From Herbiconiux sp. SALV-R1 (GTDB taxonomy: Bacteria > Actinomycetota > Actinomycetes > Actinomycetales > Microbacteriaceae), in NCBI RefSeq assembly GCF_013113715.1, contig NZ_CP053344.1:2790001-2854000 (forward strand): 64,000 bases of DNA, written 5' to 3'. The position numbers and the translations under genes were made by a program. Below the pieces are notes generated by a model. That model saw only the letters and a program-made list of their open reading frames with translations. It was not told the origin of the DNA and did no database searches. Within the stretch, counting starts at the first letter, position 1, and each line of letters starts with the position of its first letter. Below, one piece after another: positions 6,903 to 15,655 of the stretch.

Positions 6903-9407
6903 ATGTCTGCCCCGAAAGCCTCTGCTACGGGTGCGGTCGGAGCCATTCTGGGCATCGTCGGTATGAGCGCAATCGCGGGCATCCTGGTCACAGCAATGGT
7001 CACGCCCGCCCTCGCCGTCACCGGCATTGCCGCGAACAACTCGATCGGCATGTTCGAGAACCTCCCGAGCTACATCAAGCCGGATGCTCTTGCCGAGAAG
7101 ACCAACATCTACGCCACCCAGAGCGATGGCTCCCCCATTCTCCTGGCCTCCGTGTTCGAGCAGAACCGCGAAGAGGTCGGGTGGGACCAGATCAACCAGT
7201 TCGTCAAAGACGCGGTGATCGCCACCGAAGACCCGCGCTTCTACAGCCACGGCGGTGTCGACATCGCGTCGACCCTGCGTGCCGCCGCCGGCAACGCGCT
7301 CGAGACCAGCGCGAGTGGCGCATCGACCATCTCGATGCAGTACGTGCGCAACATCCAGGTGCAGAAGGCCGAGGCCATTCAGGACGAGGCCCAGCGCGAC
7401 GCCGCCTACGAAGAGGCGACGAAGACGAGCATCGACCGCAAGCTCAAGGAGATCAAGCTCGCGATCGGCCTCGAGAAGGAGTACTCGAAAGACGACATCC
7501 TCCTCGGCTACCTCAACATCGCTCCGTTCGGTGGTCGCGTGTACGGCATCCAGTCGGCCGCCCAGTACTACTTCGGGGTGAACGCCTCCGACCTCACCCT
7601 CGCCCAGGCCGCCAGCCTCATCGCCACGGTGAACGAGCCGAACGGCCTCCGCATCGACGAGCCCGAGAACATCGAGGCGAACCAGGCCCGCCGCGACAAG
7701 GACGTGCTGGCGTCGATGCTCAAAGAGCACAAGGTCACGCAGGCGCAGTACGACGAAGCGATCGCCACCCCGGTGACGCCGAACATCGTCGAGCCCTCCA
7801 CCGGCTGCCAGACGGCCAACGCCATCGCCGCCGGCTTCTTCTGCGACTACGTCACCCACATCGTGAAGAACGACCAAGCGTTCGGGCCAGACGAAGACAC
7901 GCGCTGGAACAACTTCAAGACCGGTGGCTACCAGATCTACACCAGCCTCGACGTCGACCTGCAGAACGCGGCGATGGCGGCGATGAACGCGAACGTCCCC
8001 AAGGTCGCCGACTTCGACCTCGGTTCCTCCCTCGTCACCGTGCAGCCCGGCACCGGCCGCGTGCTCGCCATGGTGCAGAACAAGGACTTCAGTGACGACC
8101 CCGAGGTCACCGCCACCAACCTCGGCGCAAGTGCCATCAATTACAGCACCGACTACCTCTACGGCGGGTCGACCGGCTTCCAGGTGGGCTCGACCTACAA
8201 GATCTTCACCCTCGCCGAGTGGCTGAAGACCGGCCATTCGCTGGGTGACATCGTCAATGGCTCCCCCGGCACGCTCAACCTGGCGCAGTTCAAAGACAGC
8301 TGCACCGGCGGCAACGGCGGCACCTACTCGGTGAAGAACGACGGCGGGGCGAACCCCGGCAACGTCACCGTGCTGAACGCCACCGCGAACTCGGTGAACC
8401 TCGCCTACCTCCGCATGGCGCAGAAGCTCGACCAGTGCGAGATCCGCAAGACTGCCGAGGCCTTCGGCGTGCACCGCGCCGACGGCAACCCGCTCGGCGA
8501 GAACCCCGCCGACGTGCTGGGCACCAACGAGATCGCCCCCCTCACCATGGCCGCCGCGTTCGCCGCCGTCGCCAACGAGGGCACCTACTGCTCCCCCATC
8601 GCGATCGACAAGATTCTCGACGCGGAGGGCAACGAGCTGCCCGTTCCCACCTCGACCTGCTCGCAGGCGGTGGCGCCGAACGTCGCAGCCACCATGGTGA
8701 CGGCGCTCGAAGCGGTCATCAACAGCGGTACGGCCACGGCGTCGAACCCACGCGACGGCATCCCGCACTTCGGTAAGACCGGTACCACCGACTCCGAGAA
8801 AGACACCTGGTTCGTGGGCGCCTCGACCGAGCTCGCCACCGCTGTCTGGGTGGGCAACGTCGTCGGCACGGTCTCCATCCGCAACACCTCGATCGGTGAC
8901 CAGAGCGGCGGTAACGTCAGGCACAGCATCTGGAAGCAGTTCATGACCGATGCCGACGGCAAGTACGGCGGCACCGAGTTCCCGACCGCCGACAGCACGC
9001 TGGTGAACGGCGTGCAAGTGCAGATTCCGAACCTCGCCGGCATGTCGATCGACGCGGCCAAAGCGGCTCTCACCGCCGCGGGCTTCGACTTCGACGACGG
9101 CGGCGTCGTCGACTCGACCGCGAAGGCGGGCACCGTCGACAGCTCCTCGCCGAGCGGCACCGCCACGAAGGGCTCGACAGTTACCGTCTACACCTCGAAC
9201 GGCGAGCTGCGCACGGTTCCGAACCTCGTGGGCCTCAGCCCCGACGCGGCGAAGTCCGCCATCGCGGCAGCGGGCATCGACTCCTCGCAGGTGGTCTTCA
9301 ACGGCCCCTCGAGCGGCAACGCGAAGGTGACGGGGTCGTCTCCGAGCTCCGGTGAGCCGATCCGCTTCGGCACCGACAAGCTCAGAATCACCACGAAGGC
9401 CGGCTGA
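6903..9407 (+). CDS. Class A penicillin-binding protein with two PASTA domains
   Basis: This is a bifunctional peptidoglycan synthase (glycosyltransferase plus transpeptidase) on the outer face of the membrane. ATG 6903 starts an 834-residue protein; the N-terminal helix at about residues 11-40 is the membrane anchor. The glycosyltransferase part shows ATEDPRFYSHGGVD and ASTISMQYVRN. The transpeptidase motifs are all present: SxxK in GSTYKIF, SxN in NSVNLAYL, and KTGT in FGKTGTTDSEKDTWFVG. Two C-terminal PASTA units follow (VQIPNLAGMSIDAAKAAL and VPNLVGLSPDAAKSAI), which bind uncross-linked peptidoglycan or modulate activity. The divergent DUF4177 start is only 50 bases away, so the promoters must overlap. 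The stop is two bases before the next start, giving an operon. Confidence 0.92.
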   Translation: MSAPKASATGAVGAILGIVGMSAIAGILVTAMVTPALAVTGIAANNSIGMFENLPSYIKPDALAEKTNIYATQSDGSPILLASVFEQNREEVGWDQINQFVKDAVIATEDPRFYSHGGVDIASTLRAAAGNALETSASGASTISMQYVRNIQVQKAEAIQDEAQRDAAYEEATKTSIDRKLKEIKLAIGLEKEYSKDDILLGYLNIAPFGGRVYGIQSAAQYYFGVNASDLTLAQAASLIATVNEPNGLRIDEPENIEANQARRDKDVLASMLKEHKVTQAQYDEAIATPVTPNIVEPSTGCQTANAIAAGFFCDYVTHIVKNDQAFGPDEDTRWNNFKTGGYQIYTSLDVDLQNAAMAAMNANVPKVADFDLGSSLVTVQPGTGRVLAMVQNKDFSDDPEVTATNLGASAINYSTDYLYGGSTGFQVGSTYKIFTLAEWLKTGHSLGDIVNGSPGTLNLAQFKDSCTGGNGGTYSVKNDGGANPGNVTVLNATANSVNLAYLRMAQKLDQCEIRKTAEAFGVHRADGNPLGENPADVLGTNEIAPLTMAAAFAAVANEGTYCSPIAIDKILDAEGNELPVPTSTCSQAVAPNVAATMVTALEAVINSGTATASNPRDGIPHFGKTGTTDSEKDTWFVGASTELATAVWVGNVVGTVSIRNTSIGDQSGGNVRHSIWKQFMTDADGKYGGTEFPTADSTLVNGVQVQIPNLAGMSIDAAKAALTAAGFDFDDGGVVDSTAKAGTVDSSSPSGTATKGSTVTVYTSNGELRTVPNLVGLSPDAAKSAIAAAGIDSSQVVFNGPSSGNAKVTGSSPSSGEPIRFGTDKLRITTKAG

Positions 9408-9409
9408 GA

Positions 9410-10342
9410 GTGACCTCTCTCGCGCGGGCCACCGCGGGCACCCTCGGTGCTGTCGCGGTGGCCGGCGCCGCCTGCGTCGCCTACGGCACCTTCGTCGAAC
9501 GCAAGCAGTACACCCTGCGCACGGCGAGCATCCCGGTTCTTCCGAAGGGCGCCGCCGACATCAGGGTGCTGCATCTCTCCGACCTGCACATGGCCCCGTG
9601 GCAGACCGACAAGCAGCAGTGGGTGCGCGACCTCGCCGCGCTCGACCCGCACCTCGTCGTCGACACCGGCGACAACCTGGGCCACCGCGACGGGCTCACG
9701 GGCCTGCGCGCAGCGCTCGACGTGTTCGCCGGTGTGCCCGGTGTCTACGTGAACGGGTCGAACGACTACTGGGGGCCGTCGTTCAAGAACCCCCTCCGCT
9801 ACTTCATGGGCCCGTCGAAGCACGCCCACGCGGCCGAGCGCCTCGACACGGATGCTTTGGAGCACTACCTCGATTCGCTCGGCTGGAAGAGCCTCAACAA
9901 CGCTGCCGCCACCACCGAGGTGCAGGGCACCATCATCGACTTCTTCGGGGTGAACGACCCGCACCGCGGCTACGACCGCCTCGACCGTATTCCCGGCGCC
10001 CTCGACGAGCTGCGCGAAGACGACGACCGCGGGCCGCGCCTCTTGGTGGGGGTGGCTCACGCGCCCTACCAGTACGTGCTGAACTCCTTCGTGACGCACG
10101 GCGCCGAGGTGGTGTTCGCCGGGCACACGCACGGCGGGCAGGTCTGCATTCCCGGGTACGGCGCCGTGGTGACGAATTGCGACATACCGCGCCGCCAGGT
10201 GAAGGGGCTGAGCCTGTGGCGCCACGGCTTCCACAGCGCCTACCTCAACGTGTCGGCCGGTCTCGGCACCTCGATCTACTCGCCCTTCCGCTTCGCCTGC
10301 AAGCCCGAGGCGACGCTGCTCACCCTCACCGCGAAGGGCTGA
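9410..10342 (+). CDS. Membrane-anchored metallophosphoesterase
   Basis: This 310-residue calcineurin-like phosphoesterase starts at GTG 9410, two bases after the PBP stop. The N-terminus has one hydrophobic stretch (TAGTLGAVAVAGAACVAYG) that probably anchors it. Metal-binding motifs are in order: DLHM (residues about 55-58), VVDTGDNLG (GD-N type), GSNDYW in place of the usual GNHD, a VAHAP His, and FAGHTHGGQV. The Asn-Asp instead of Asn-His in the third motif is a common variant in this YkuE/actinobacterial branch. The family cleaves phosphomonoesters or diesters, and the substrate cannot be told from sequence. Its constant link to PBP genes in actinobacteria suggests envelope metabolism. Confidence 0.85.
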   Translation: MTSLARATAGTLGAVAVAGAACVAYGTFVERKQYTLRTASIPVLPKGAADIRVLHLSDLHMAPWQTDKQQWVRDLAALDPHLVVDTGDNLGHRDGLTGLRAALDVFAGVPGVYVNGSNDYWGPSFKNPLRYFMGPSKHAHAAERLDTDALEHYLDSLGWKSLNNAAATTEVQGTIIDFFGVNDPHRGYDRLDRIPGALDELREDDDRGPRLLVGVAHAPYQYVLNSFVTHGAEVVFAGHTHGGQVCIPGYGAVVTNCDIPRRQVKGLSLWRHGFHSAYLNVSAGLGTSIYSPFRFACKPEATLLTLTAKG

Positions 10343-10432
10343 CGAGGGCGACCGATGCTCGCGGTCTCGCAGCCCGGAATTATCAGCTATCCTTGTTGAG
10401 GCCTCAGCCGCGGTTCTCCGTGGCGATCCACT

Positions 10433-10506
10433 CGGGGTGTGGCGCAGCTTGGTAGCGCGCCTCGTTCGGGACGAGGAGGTCGTGGGTTCGAATCCCGCCA
10501 CCCCGA
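10433..10506 (+). tRNA. tRNA-Pro (anticodon CGG)
   Basis: The cloverleaf is complete. The acceptor stem CGGGGTG (10433-10439) pairs with CACCCCG (10499-10505), with discriminator A 10506. The D-arm is GCGCAGCTTGGTAGCGC. The anticodon arm CCTCGTTCGGGACGAGG has loop TTCGGGA, giving anticodon CGG. The T-arm GTGGGTTCGAATCCCGC is present. CCA is not encoded. It is followed at once by a strong terminator. Confidence 0.95.
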
Positions 10507-10510
10507 CAGA

Positions 10511-10547
10511 AGAAGCCGGGCGGAGACAGGTTCTCCGCCCGGCTTCT
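10511..10547 (+). terminator. Terminator hairpin after tRNA-Pro
   Basis: A perfect 16-bp stem (10511-10526 with 10532-10547, beginning agaagccggg) encloses a 5-base loop. It begins four bases after the tRNA. There is no long T tract, but stem strength and position make termination the obvious role. Confidence 0.8.
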
Positions 10548-10671
10548 GCATGCCGGCTGCGAATGCGCTGCGACGCGCCGGGGCGTTGCGAGCGGTGTGG
10601 GCGGCTCGGTCGTACTCTCTGAACAAGAGACGCCAACCCGAATGTGGCGACATCCGTGTGACGAGGAGGTC

Positions 10672-10785
10672 ATGATGGAGCTCGTAGCTATCGCAGTGAT
10701 CGTGGGAACCACCTGGCTCGTGAGCGCCACCGGGTTCGCCTTCGTCATAGGCCGTTCGATCAAGCTCCGCGACCGCGTGCGCTGA
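10672..10785 (+). CDS. Very small single-helix membrane protein
   Basis: This is a 37-residue protein starting at ATG 10672 after an excellent GAGGAGG site. It is almost entirely one transmembrane helix (MMELVAIAVIVGTTWLVSAT to GFAFVIG) with a basic tail (RSIKLRDRVR). Longer in-frame starts upstream run into the tRNA terminator and lack a ribosome site. No family is recognised. Confidence 0.6.
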   Translation: MMELVAIAVIVGTTWLVSATGFAFVIGRSIKLRDRVR

Positions 10786-10845
10786 TCGGGCGACCCGCCC
10801 CGGGCGGGGTTGCCGCTCGGCACCCCCGGGGGCAGGGTTGACCAC

Positions 10846-11181
10846 ATGAAAAGTGTCTCCTACGCGGGCCTGACCTTCGAGACGGCCGACGAGATCGCCG
10901 ACGCGCTGCTGCAGCTCGCGGCGGCGCTCGGGGTGAACGAGCGTTCGGAGACCGTCGACATCCCGGTGGTGGAGCAGAACGGCGACCTGTCGTCGGTGCA
11001 GCTCGTCATCGGCCCGGCGAGCCAGTTCATCTCGAAGCCCGTCACCTCGCCGTACAACGAGCCGGCGAGCGCCGAGGTGGTGGAGCGGCTCACCTACCGC
11101 ACGCGACTGCTCGATCTGCCCCGGGCCGCGGCCATCAGCGACAGTGAGATCGGGCGGCTCGACTTCGACTCCCCCGCCTAG
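10846..11181 (+). CDS. Conserved-looking hypothetical protein
   Basis: This 111-residue soluble protein starts at ATG 10846, preceded by a weak CAGGG site. It has an Ala/Leu-rich helix (EIADALLQLAAALGVN) followed by alternating strand-like segments (SETVDIPVVEQNGDLSSVQLVIGPASQF). An acidic C-terminus ends the chain. No signal peptide or membrane helix is seen. Codon use is typical for the genome, which supports a real gene. I do not recognise the family and the neighbours give no hint. Confidence 0.6.
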   Translation: MKSVSYAGLTFETADEIADALLQLAAALGVNERSETVDIPVVEQNGDLSSVQLVIGPASQFISKPVTSPYNEPASAEVVERLTYRTRLLDLPRAAAISDSEIGRLDFDSPA

Positions 11182-11217
11182 ACCCGCCCGACACGCCAGA
11201 GCACCCCGCCCGACGGC

Positions 11218-11829
11218 CTAGACCCGCCCGAGCACCCCGTTCGACTCCTCGAGGTAGCACGCCCCGCAGAGCGACTCGTAGGTCACGTCTTCGCCGTCGA
11301 TGGCGACCTGGGCGCCGTCGAACACGTAGCGGTCTCCGATGCGCCGGGCGTTGAAGATGGCCTTGCGCCCGCACCGGCAGATGGTCTTCAGCTCTTCGAG
11401 GCTGTGCGCCACCTCGAGCAGCCGGATGCTGCCGGGGAACCCCTCGGTCTGGAAGTCGCTGCGGATGCCGTAGGCCATCACCGGCACGCTGTCGAGGATG
11501 GCGATGCGGAGCGCGTCGTCGACCTGCGCCGGGGTGAGGAACTGGGCCTCGTCGATGAGCAGGCAGCTCACGTCGTGCCCCGAGCTCTCGAGCTCGCGCC
11601 GGCGGAGCGCCGCGAACTCCTCGCGCAGCGAGGTGTCGGGGCCGATGAGGAAGTCGGCGTCGCGGGTGACGCCGAGACGCGACACGATGCGGCGGTCGCC
11701 CTTGGTGTCGATGGAGGGCTTGGCGATGAGCACGGTCTGCCCGCGCTCATCGTAGTTGTAGGCGGCCTGGAGCATGGCCGTGCTCTTGCCGCTGTTCATC
11801 GCTCCGAACCGGAAATACAGTTTCGCCAC
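11218..11829 (-). CDS. tdk: Thymidine kinase
   Basis: This enzyme transfers phosphate from ATP to thymidine in the pyrimidine salvage pathway. The 203-residue protein has the type II thymidine kinase layout. The P-loop is GAMNSGKST at residues 9-17. The lasso-domain region begins KPSIDTKGDRRIVSRLG, and the Walker B DEAQ box is LLIDEAQFLT. Residues FQTEGF bind the base. Structural-zinc cysteines are present as CRCGRKA and CGAC. Length is normal for the family. The start is ATG 11829. It is transcribed alone, convergent with the hypothetical gene to its left. Confidence 0.93.
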   Translation of the reverse strand: MAKLYFRFGAMNSGKSTAMLQAAYNYDERGQTVLIAKPSIDTKGDRRIVSRLGVTRDADFLIGPDTSLREEFAALRRRELESSGHDVSCLLIDEAQFLTPAQVDDALRIAILDSVPVMAYGIRSDFQTEGFPGSIRLLEVAHSLEELKTICRCGRKAIFNARRIGDRYVFDGAQVAIDGEDVTYESLCGACYLEESNGVLGRV

Positions 11830-11908
11830 CCGTTCACCCTAATCCGGCTTCAGCGCCCGGCCGCACCCGCAGCACCCGGCCGCCCCCGCAGCACCACAGC
11901 CCCCGCGC

Positions 11909-12964
11909 TCAGAACAGCATCGGCTGCGAGTCGCCGACGGGCCCGAAGGTCGGCAGCCCCGGCTTGTCGGCGCGGCCGGGCGGCAGCAGCCCGCCGATCG
12001 ATGACTCCCTGCCCTCGGCCAGCCGGTGCTTGCGCAGCAGCGGGCGCATCCGCTCCCCCAGCCAGCTGCGGTACTCGGGCGGCGCGTAGACGCTCGTGCC
12101 GTACAGGCGCGAGTAGGCGGGCAAGAGCTCCGGATGCTCGCGACCGAGCCAGGCGAGGAACCACTGCTTCACCCCCGGCTTGAGATAGAGCGTCGAGTAC
12201 ACGACGCTGTCGGCGCCCGAGGCCGCCACGAGACCGAGCGCGTGATCGAGCTGGTCGACCCCGTCGGTGAGCAACGGCAGGATGGGCATCATGAACACCT
12301 GGCACGGCAGCCCCCGCTCGCGTGCCGCCGCCACCGTCGCGAGCCGCGCCTTGGCGGTGGGCGTGCCCGGCTCGATCGACTGCTGCAGCTCGTCGTCGTA
12401 GACCGCGATCGACATCGCGAGCCCGACCGGCACCACGGCGGCGGCCTGCTCGAGGAGGTCGAGATCGCGGCGCATCAGCGAGCCCTTGGTGAGGATCGTG
12501 AAGGGTGTGCCCGAGTCGGCGAGCGCCTCGATGATGGAGGGCATGAGCGCGTAGCGCCCCTCCGCCCGCTGGTAGGGATCGGTGTTGGTGCCGAGAGCCA
12601 CCGGGTGCCGCTGCCACGACTTCTTCGCCAGCTCCTTGCGCAGCACTTCGGCGACGTTCACCTTCACCACGATCTGCTGGTCGAAGTCGGCGCCGCTGTC
12701 GAACTCGAGGTACTCGTGGGTGGGCCGGGCGAAGCAGTAGACGCAGGCATGCGAGCATCCGCGGTAGGGGTTGATGGTCCAGGCGAAGGGCATCGCCTTC
12801 GAGGTGCCGGGCACGTGGTTGAGGGCGCTCTTGGCGAGCACCTCATGGAAGGTGATTCCCGCGAACTCCGGCGTCTGCACCGAGCGCACCAGCCCGCTCA
12901 CGGCGGCGAGCCCCGGCAGCGTCGAGGTGTCTTCAGCCGTGAGTGTCTGTGTCGCCCATCTCAT
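11909..12964 (-). CDS. Rv2578c-type radical SAM protein
   Basis: This is a 351-residue radical S-adenosylmethionine enzyme. The [4Fe-4S] cluster motif CSHACVYC, with the usual C-x3-C-x2-C spacing, follows TINPYRGC. The sequence around it (SALNHVPGTSKAMPFAWTINPYRG) marks the Rv2578c/SplB-like actinobacterial family. Other features are ALGTNTDPYQRAEGRY, the TILTKGSL strand, and a C-terminal part with YSRLYGTSVYAPPEY. The reaction is not known for this family. The start ATG 12964 is near the MFS gene end (12996), with about 30 bases between, so it may be co-transcribed with the VOC and MFS genes. Confidence 0.85.
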   Translation of the reverse strand: MRWATQTLTAEDTSTLPGLAAVSGLVRSVQTPEFAGITFHEVLAKSALNHVPGTSKAMPFAWTINPYRGCSHACVYCFARPTHEYLEFDSGADFDQQIVVKVNVAEVLRKELAKKSWQRHPVALGTNTDPYQRAEGRYALMPSIIEALADSGTPFTILTKGSLMRRDLDLLEQAAAVVPVGLAMSIAVYDDELQQSIEPGTPTAKARLATVAAARERGLPCQVFMMPILPLLTDGVDQLDHALGLVAASGADSVVYSTLYLKPGVKQWFLAWLGREHPELLPAYSRLYGTSVYAPPEYRSWLGERMRPLLRKHRLAEGRESSIGGLLPPGRADKPGLPTFGPVGDSQPMLF

Positions 12965-12995
12965 CGCTTCATTCGAACATAGTTTCGAATGAGGG

Positions 12996-14588
12996 TCAAG
13001 CGGTGTCGTCGGCGTACTGCCGCAGCAGCTCCTGCTCGCGCTTCTTGCCCGGGTAGAACAGCATGGCCACAGTCGCCCCCACCAGCATGAACGCCATGCC
13101 GGTGAGATAGGCCCAGTCGGCGCCGCTGAGGAACGAGTCGCGCGCAGCCTTCACGATGCCGTCGGTGTACTCCGGGTACTGCCGGGCGATGGCGATCGCT
13201 CCGTCGAACGACTTGAGCAGCTGGGTCTGGATGCTGCCGCTGATCTCGCTCTGCACCGCGGCCGGTGCCGCAGCGATGGAGGAGGCGATCGCCGACGCGT
13301 AGCCTGCGGTGAGGATGGCGCCGAGCACCGACTGCATCACCGACCCGCCGAGGTCGCGCTGCAGGTCGGAGGTGCCCGAGGCCATGCCCGCCTTCCGCAC
13401 CGGAACCGAGTCGGTGAGCGACCGCGACGCCGGCGGCCCGGCGAGCCCCACGCCGAGACCGATGAACGCGTAGCCGACGGCCACGGGCAGGTAGCTCGCG
13501 CCGACGTCCCAGAACAGGTACATCACGAGGAACGCGAGGAGGCACGACACGAACCCGGCGAGCAGCACCGCCCGCGCCCCGAACCGCGGCACGAGGCGGC
13601 TCGACACCGGCGACGCCAGCGTCATGAGGAGGGCGGCGGGCAGGATGGACGCCCCGGCCTCGAGCGCCGAGTACCCGAGCACGTTCTGCAGGAAGAGCTG
13701 CCCCACGTACATCGCACCCATGAGGGAGCCGAACACGACGGTTCCCGCGACGGCCGCCGCCCAGAAGGTGCGGCGGGCGGCGACCCGCAGGTCGTAGAGC
13801 GGGTTGGCTGCACGCCGCTGGCGCACGACGAACCCGACACCGGCGATCACCGCGACCGAGCCGAGCACGATCGAGAACAGCTGCGCGCCCGGAACCGCGG
13901 CGAAGTTGATGGCGAGCACGAGCGACGTCACCAGCAGCACCGAGAGCACCCCGCCGAGGTTGTCGACCGGCTCCGTGCCCTCGTTCACCTTGGCGGGCAC
14001 GACCGCGACGACGAGCACGAGGGTGAGCGCGGCGAGCGGGGGCGTCATGAGGAACACCGAGCCCCAGTCGAACACGCTCAGCAGGAATCCGGATGCGAGG
14101 GGCCCGAGAGCGCTGATCGCACCACCGAGGCCCGACCACAGCGCGATGGCGGCGATGCGTCGCCGCCCGCTCCAGAGTGCGGCGATGAGCGCGAGGGTGG
14201 TGGGGTACGCCATGCCCGCGGCGACGCCGCCGACGACCCGCGCGGCGAAGAGCACCTCGATCGAGGGGGCGAACGCGGCGAGCAGAGCGGCCGGGATGCT
14301 CAGTGCGAGACCCAGCACGAGCATCCGTTTGCGTCCGTAGCGGTCGCCAAGGGCACCGAGGTAGAGCACGGAGCCCGCGAGCCCGAGCGAGAAGCCCACC
14401 GCCACGAGGTTCAGCGCCGTCTGCGAGGCGTCGAAGGCCGCGCCGATGGAGGGCAGGGCGACGTTGGCGATCGACAGGTTGAGGTTGGCGACCCCGGAGG
14501 CGAGGATGAGCGCCACCAGCACCAGCCCGCCGCGCGCCGGCGCGCGACCCGCGTCGACGCCGGTGGCGGGACTGTCGGGCGCACGCAT
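12996..14588 (-). CDS. MFS drug/H+ antiporter, DHA2 (EmrB/QacA-like) type
   Basis: This 530-residue integral membrane protein has about 14 hydrophobic helices, starting with GGLVLVALILASGVANLNLS. Signature motif A of major facilitator transporters is GALGDRYGRKRML (residues about 79-91). The large size and helix count place it in the 14-spanner DHA2 group that exports drugs and other amphiphiles using the proton gradient. The C-terminal tail is charged (YPGKKREQELLRQYADDTA). Its ATG overlaps the stop of the VOC gene (TGATG), so translation is coupled. The substrate is unknown; co-expression with a VOC protein may hint at a resistance or detoxification pair. Confidence 0.88.
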   Translation of the reverse strand: MRAPDSPATGVDAGRAPARGGLVLVALILASGVANLNLSIANVALPSIGAAFDASQTALNLVAVGFSLGLAGSVLYLGALGDRYGRKRMLVLGLALSIPAALLAAFAPSIEVLFAARVVGGVAAGMAYPTTLALIAALWSGRRRIAAIALWSGLGGAISALGPLASGFLLSVFDWGSVFLMTPPLAALTLVLVVAVVPAKVNEGTEPVDNLGGVLSVLLVTSLVLAINFAAVPGAQLFSIVLGSVAVIAGVGFVVRQRRAANPLYDLRVAARRTFWAAAVAGTVVFGSLMGAMYVGQLFLQNVLGYSALEAGASILPAALLMTLASPVSSRLVPRFGARAVLLAGFVSCLLAFLVMYLFWDVGASYLPVAVGYAFIGLGVGLAGPPASRSLTDSVPVRKAGMASGTSDLQRDLGGSVMQSVLGAILTAGYASAIASSIAAAPAAVQSEISGSIQTQLLKSFDGAIAIARQYPEYTDGIVKAARDSFLSGADWAYLTGMAFMLVGATVAMLFYPGKKREQELLRQYADDTA

Positions 14589-14974
14589 CAGGCCTCGTAC
14601 AGCTCGAGCGGCAGCCCGTCGGGGTCGGCGAAGAACATCATCGCCTTGCCCGTGTGCGGGTCGACCCTGAGCTCCTCGCAGGCGACACCCTTGCCGAGCA
14701 GTTCGGCCCGCGCATCCGCCACCGAGTCGACCTCGAACGCGAGGTGCCGGAGGCCGAGCGCCTCGGGCCGGGTGGGCCGCGCGGGCGGGTCGGGGAACGA
14801 GAACAATTCGATGAGGTACTCGCCGTTCAGGGCGAGGTCACCCATCCACGAGTCGCGCTCGGCGCGGTAGACCTCGCTCAGCAGGGTGCAGCCGAGCACG
14901 TCGAGGTAGAACGCCTTCGAGCGCTCGTAGTCGCTCGCGATCACCGCGATGTGGTGCACACGATTCAGCTTCAT
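14588..14974 (-). CDS. VOC-family metalloenzyme-like protein (glyoxalase/YaeR type)
   Basis: This 128-residue protein has a two-module vicinal-oxygen-chelate fold. HHIAVIASDYERSKAFYLDVLG at the start, HLAFEVDSVADARAEL in the middle and FADPDGLPLELYE at the end carry the usual His, Glu and His/Glu metal ligands. It is closest in pattern to the YaeR/SMU.1112c group rather than to true glyoxalase I. ATG 14974 is chosen; a GTG six bases upstream is also possible. Its stop overlaps the start of the MFS gene. The upstream hairpin at 15050-15082 separates it from other transcription. Confidence 0.82.
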   Translation of the reverse strand: MKLNRVHHIAVIASDYERSKAFYLDVLGCTLLSEVYRAERDSWMGDLALNGEYLIELFSFPDPPARPTRPEALGLRHLAFEVDSVADARAELLGKGVACEELRVDPHTGKAMMFFADPDGLPLELYEA

Positions 14975-15040
14975 GAGCACATCTTGGCAGCCGCCGGCGC
15001 CGCAGCCGCCGCCAGCGCCCGGCCCCGACGTCCCCCGGGC

Positions 15041-15082
15041 AAAAATTTAGCGGGATGAGAGGACCCGATACTCTCATCCCGC
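15041..15082 (-). terminator. Hairpin with T run, minus strand, upstream of VOC gene
   Basis: The arms gcgggatgagag (15050-15061) and ctctcatcccgc (15071-15082) pair perfectly around a 9-base loop. Read on the minus strand they are followed by TAAATTTTTG. No minus-strand gene ends close by: the nearest stop, at 15656, is 570 bases away with a plus-strand gene in between. It therefore either insulates the VOC-MFS operon or ends an unrecognised minus-strand transcript. Confidence 0.65.
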
Positions 15083-15362
15083 AAGGAAACGCCAGCAAGC
15101 CGACCGCGTTGAGCCGTTACCCTTACGACCGCGGTCGAGCCCGCACTCGGCGTACCCGTTGGCCTCACATTACACTGTCACGCCACTCTCAGGCATGGGA
15201 TTGCCTGGCCGATCACCCCCATGAGAGGGTGTTCGCCCCGAAAGGGGGCTGGACACCGTTGTCATGGCACGAAATCGGGCGGTTCGGTCGAAGGATTGCC
15301 CGAGCGCAACATTTCTTCTTCTGGAAACATTCGGCGTGTCGGAACCGGATATGGTCGCTTCC
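15083..15362 (+). promoter_or_regulatory. Highly structured 5' region before a small gene
   Basis: No reading frame is credible here, but pairing potential is dense on the plus strand. ctctca (15186-15191) pairs with tgagag (15222-15227) and encloses a small ggca/tgcc hairpin (15192-15205). ggtgt (15228-15232) pairs with acacc (15253-15257), with a GAAA-capped gcccc/ggggc stem inside. Further left, cgaccgcg and cgcggtcg form another inverted repeat. Alternative pairings of the g-rich 15227-15231 segment are possible. This is the outline of a cis-acting RNA leader, but it matches no riboswitch consensus that I can name. Confidence 0.35.
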
Positions 15363-15605
15363 ATGAATGAGATCGTGCTCCATCGCAAGACAGAGACCAT
15401 CGCCATTCTCATCGGGGAGAACGACGATCCGCAGACCGCGACGCCCCTGGCGACGGTCTACCGCATGAAAGACGGGTGGCACATGAAGCTCACCCACCGG
15501 CACGACCGCTTCGCCTGGTCGGGCCCGTTCGCCGAGCCCGCTGAGGCGATCGAGCGCTACACCCCCACCGACGTCACGGGGCCGCTGCAGCGCATCGCCG
15601 TCTGA
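15363..15605 (+). CDS. Small hypothetical protein
   Basis: This 80-residue protein starts at ATG 15363 (MNEIVLHRKTE); the frame upstream is not protein-like. It is soluble, with strand-like segments such as TIAILIGEN and ATPLATVYRMKDGWHMKLTHRHDRFAW. A helix EPAEAIERY lies near the end. No family is recognised. It follows the structured region 15083-15362, which may be its leader. Confidence 0.55.
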   Translation: MNEIVLHRKTETIAILIGENDDPQTATPLATVYRMKDGWHMKLTHRHDRFAWSGPFAEPAEAIERYTPTDVTGPLQRIAV

Positions 15606-15655
15606 GACGAGCGGATGCGCGGCGGACGCGCACCACGAACGCCCGCCGCACCGCC

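Noticed and set aside
6822-9017. 731-codon open frame antisense to the PBP gene
   Set aside because: High-GC third-position bias opens long antisense frames. The translation is Val/Gly/Arg/Asp-rich without any motif, whereas the plus strand holds every PBP motif.
10433-10547. tRNA-Pro considered as a prophage attachment site
   Set aside because: No integrase, no duplicate of the tRNA 3' end and no change in composition lie next to it.
15186-15195. CTCTCAGGCA, the core word of glycine riboswitches
   Set aside because: The GCCGAAG-type partner segment does not precede it and the order of elements is wrong, so no glycine riboswitch is called.
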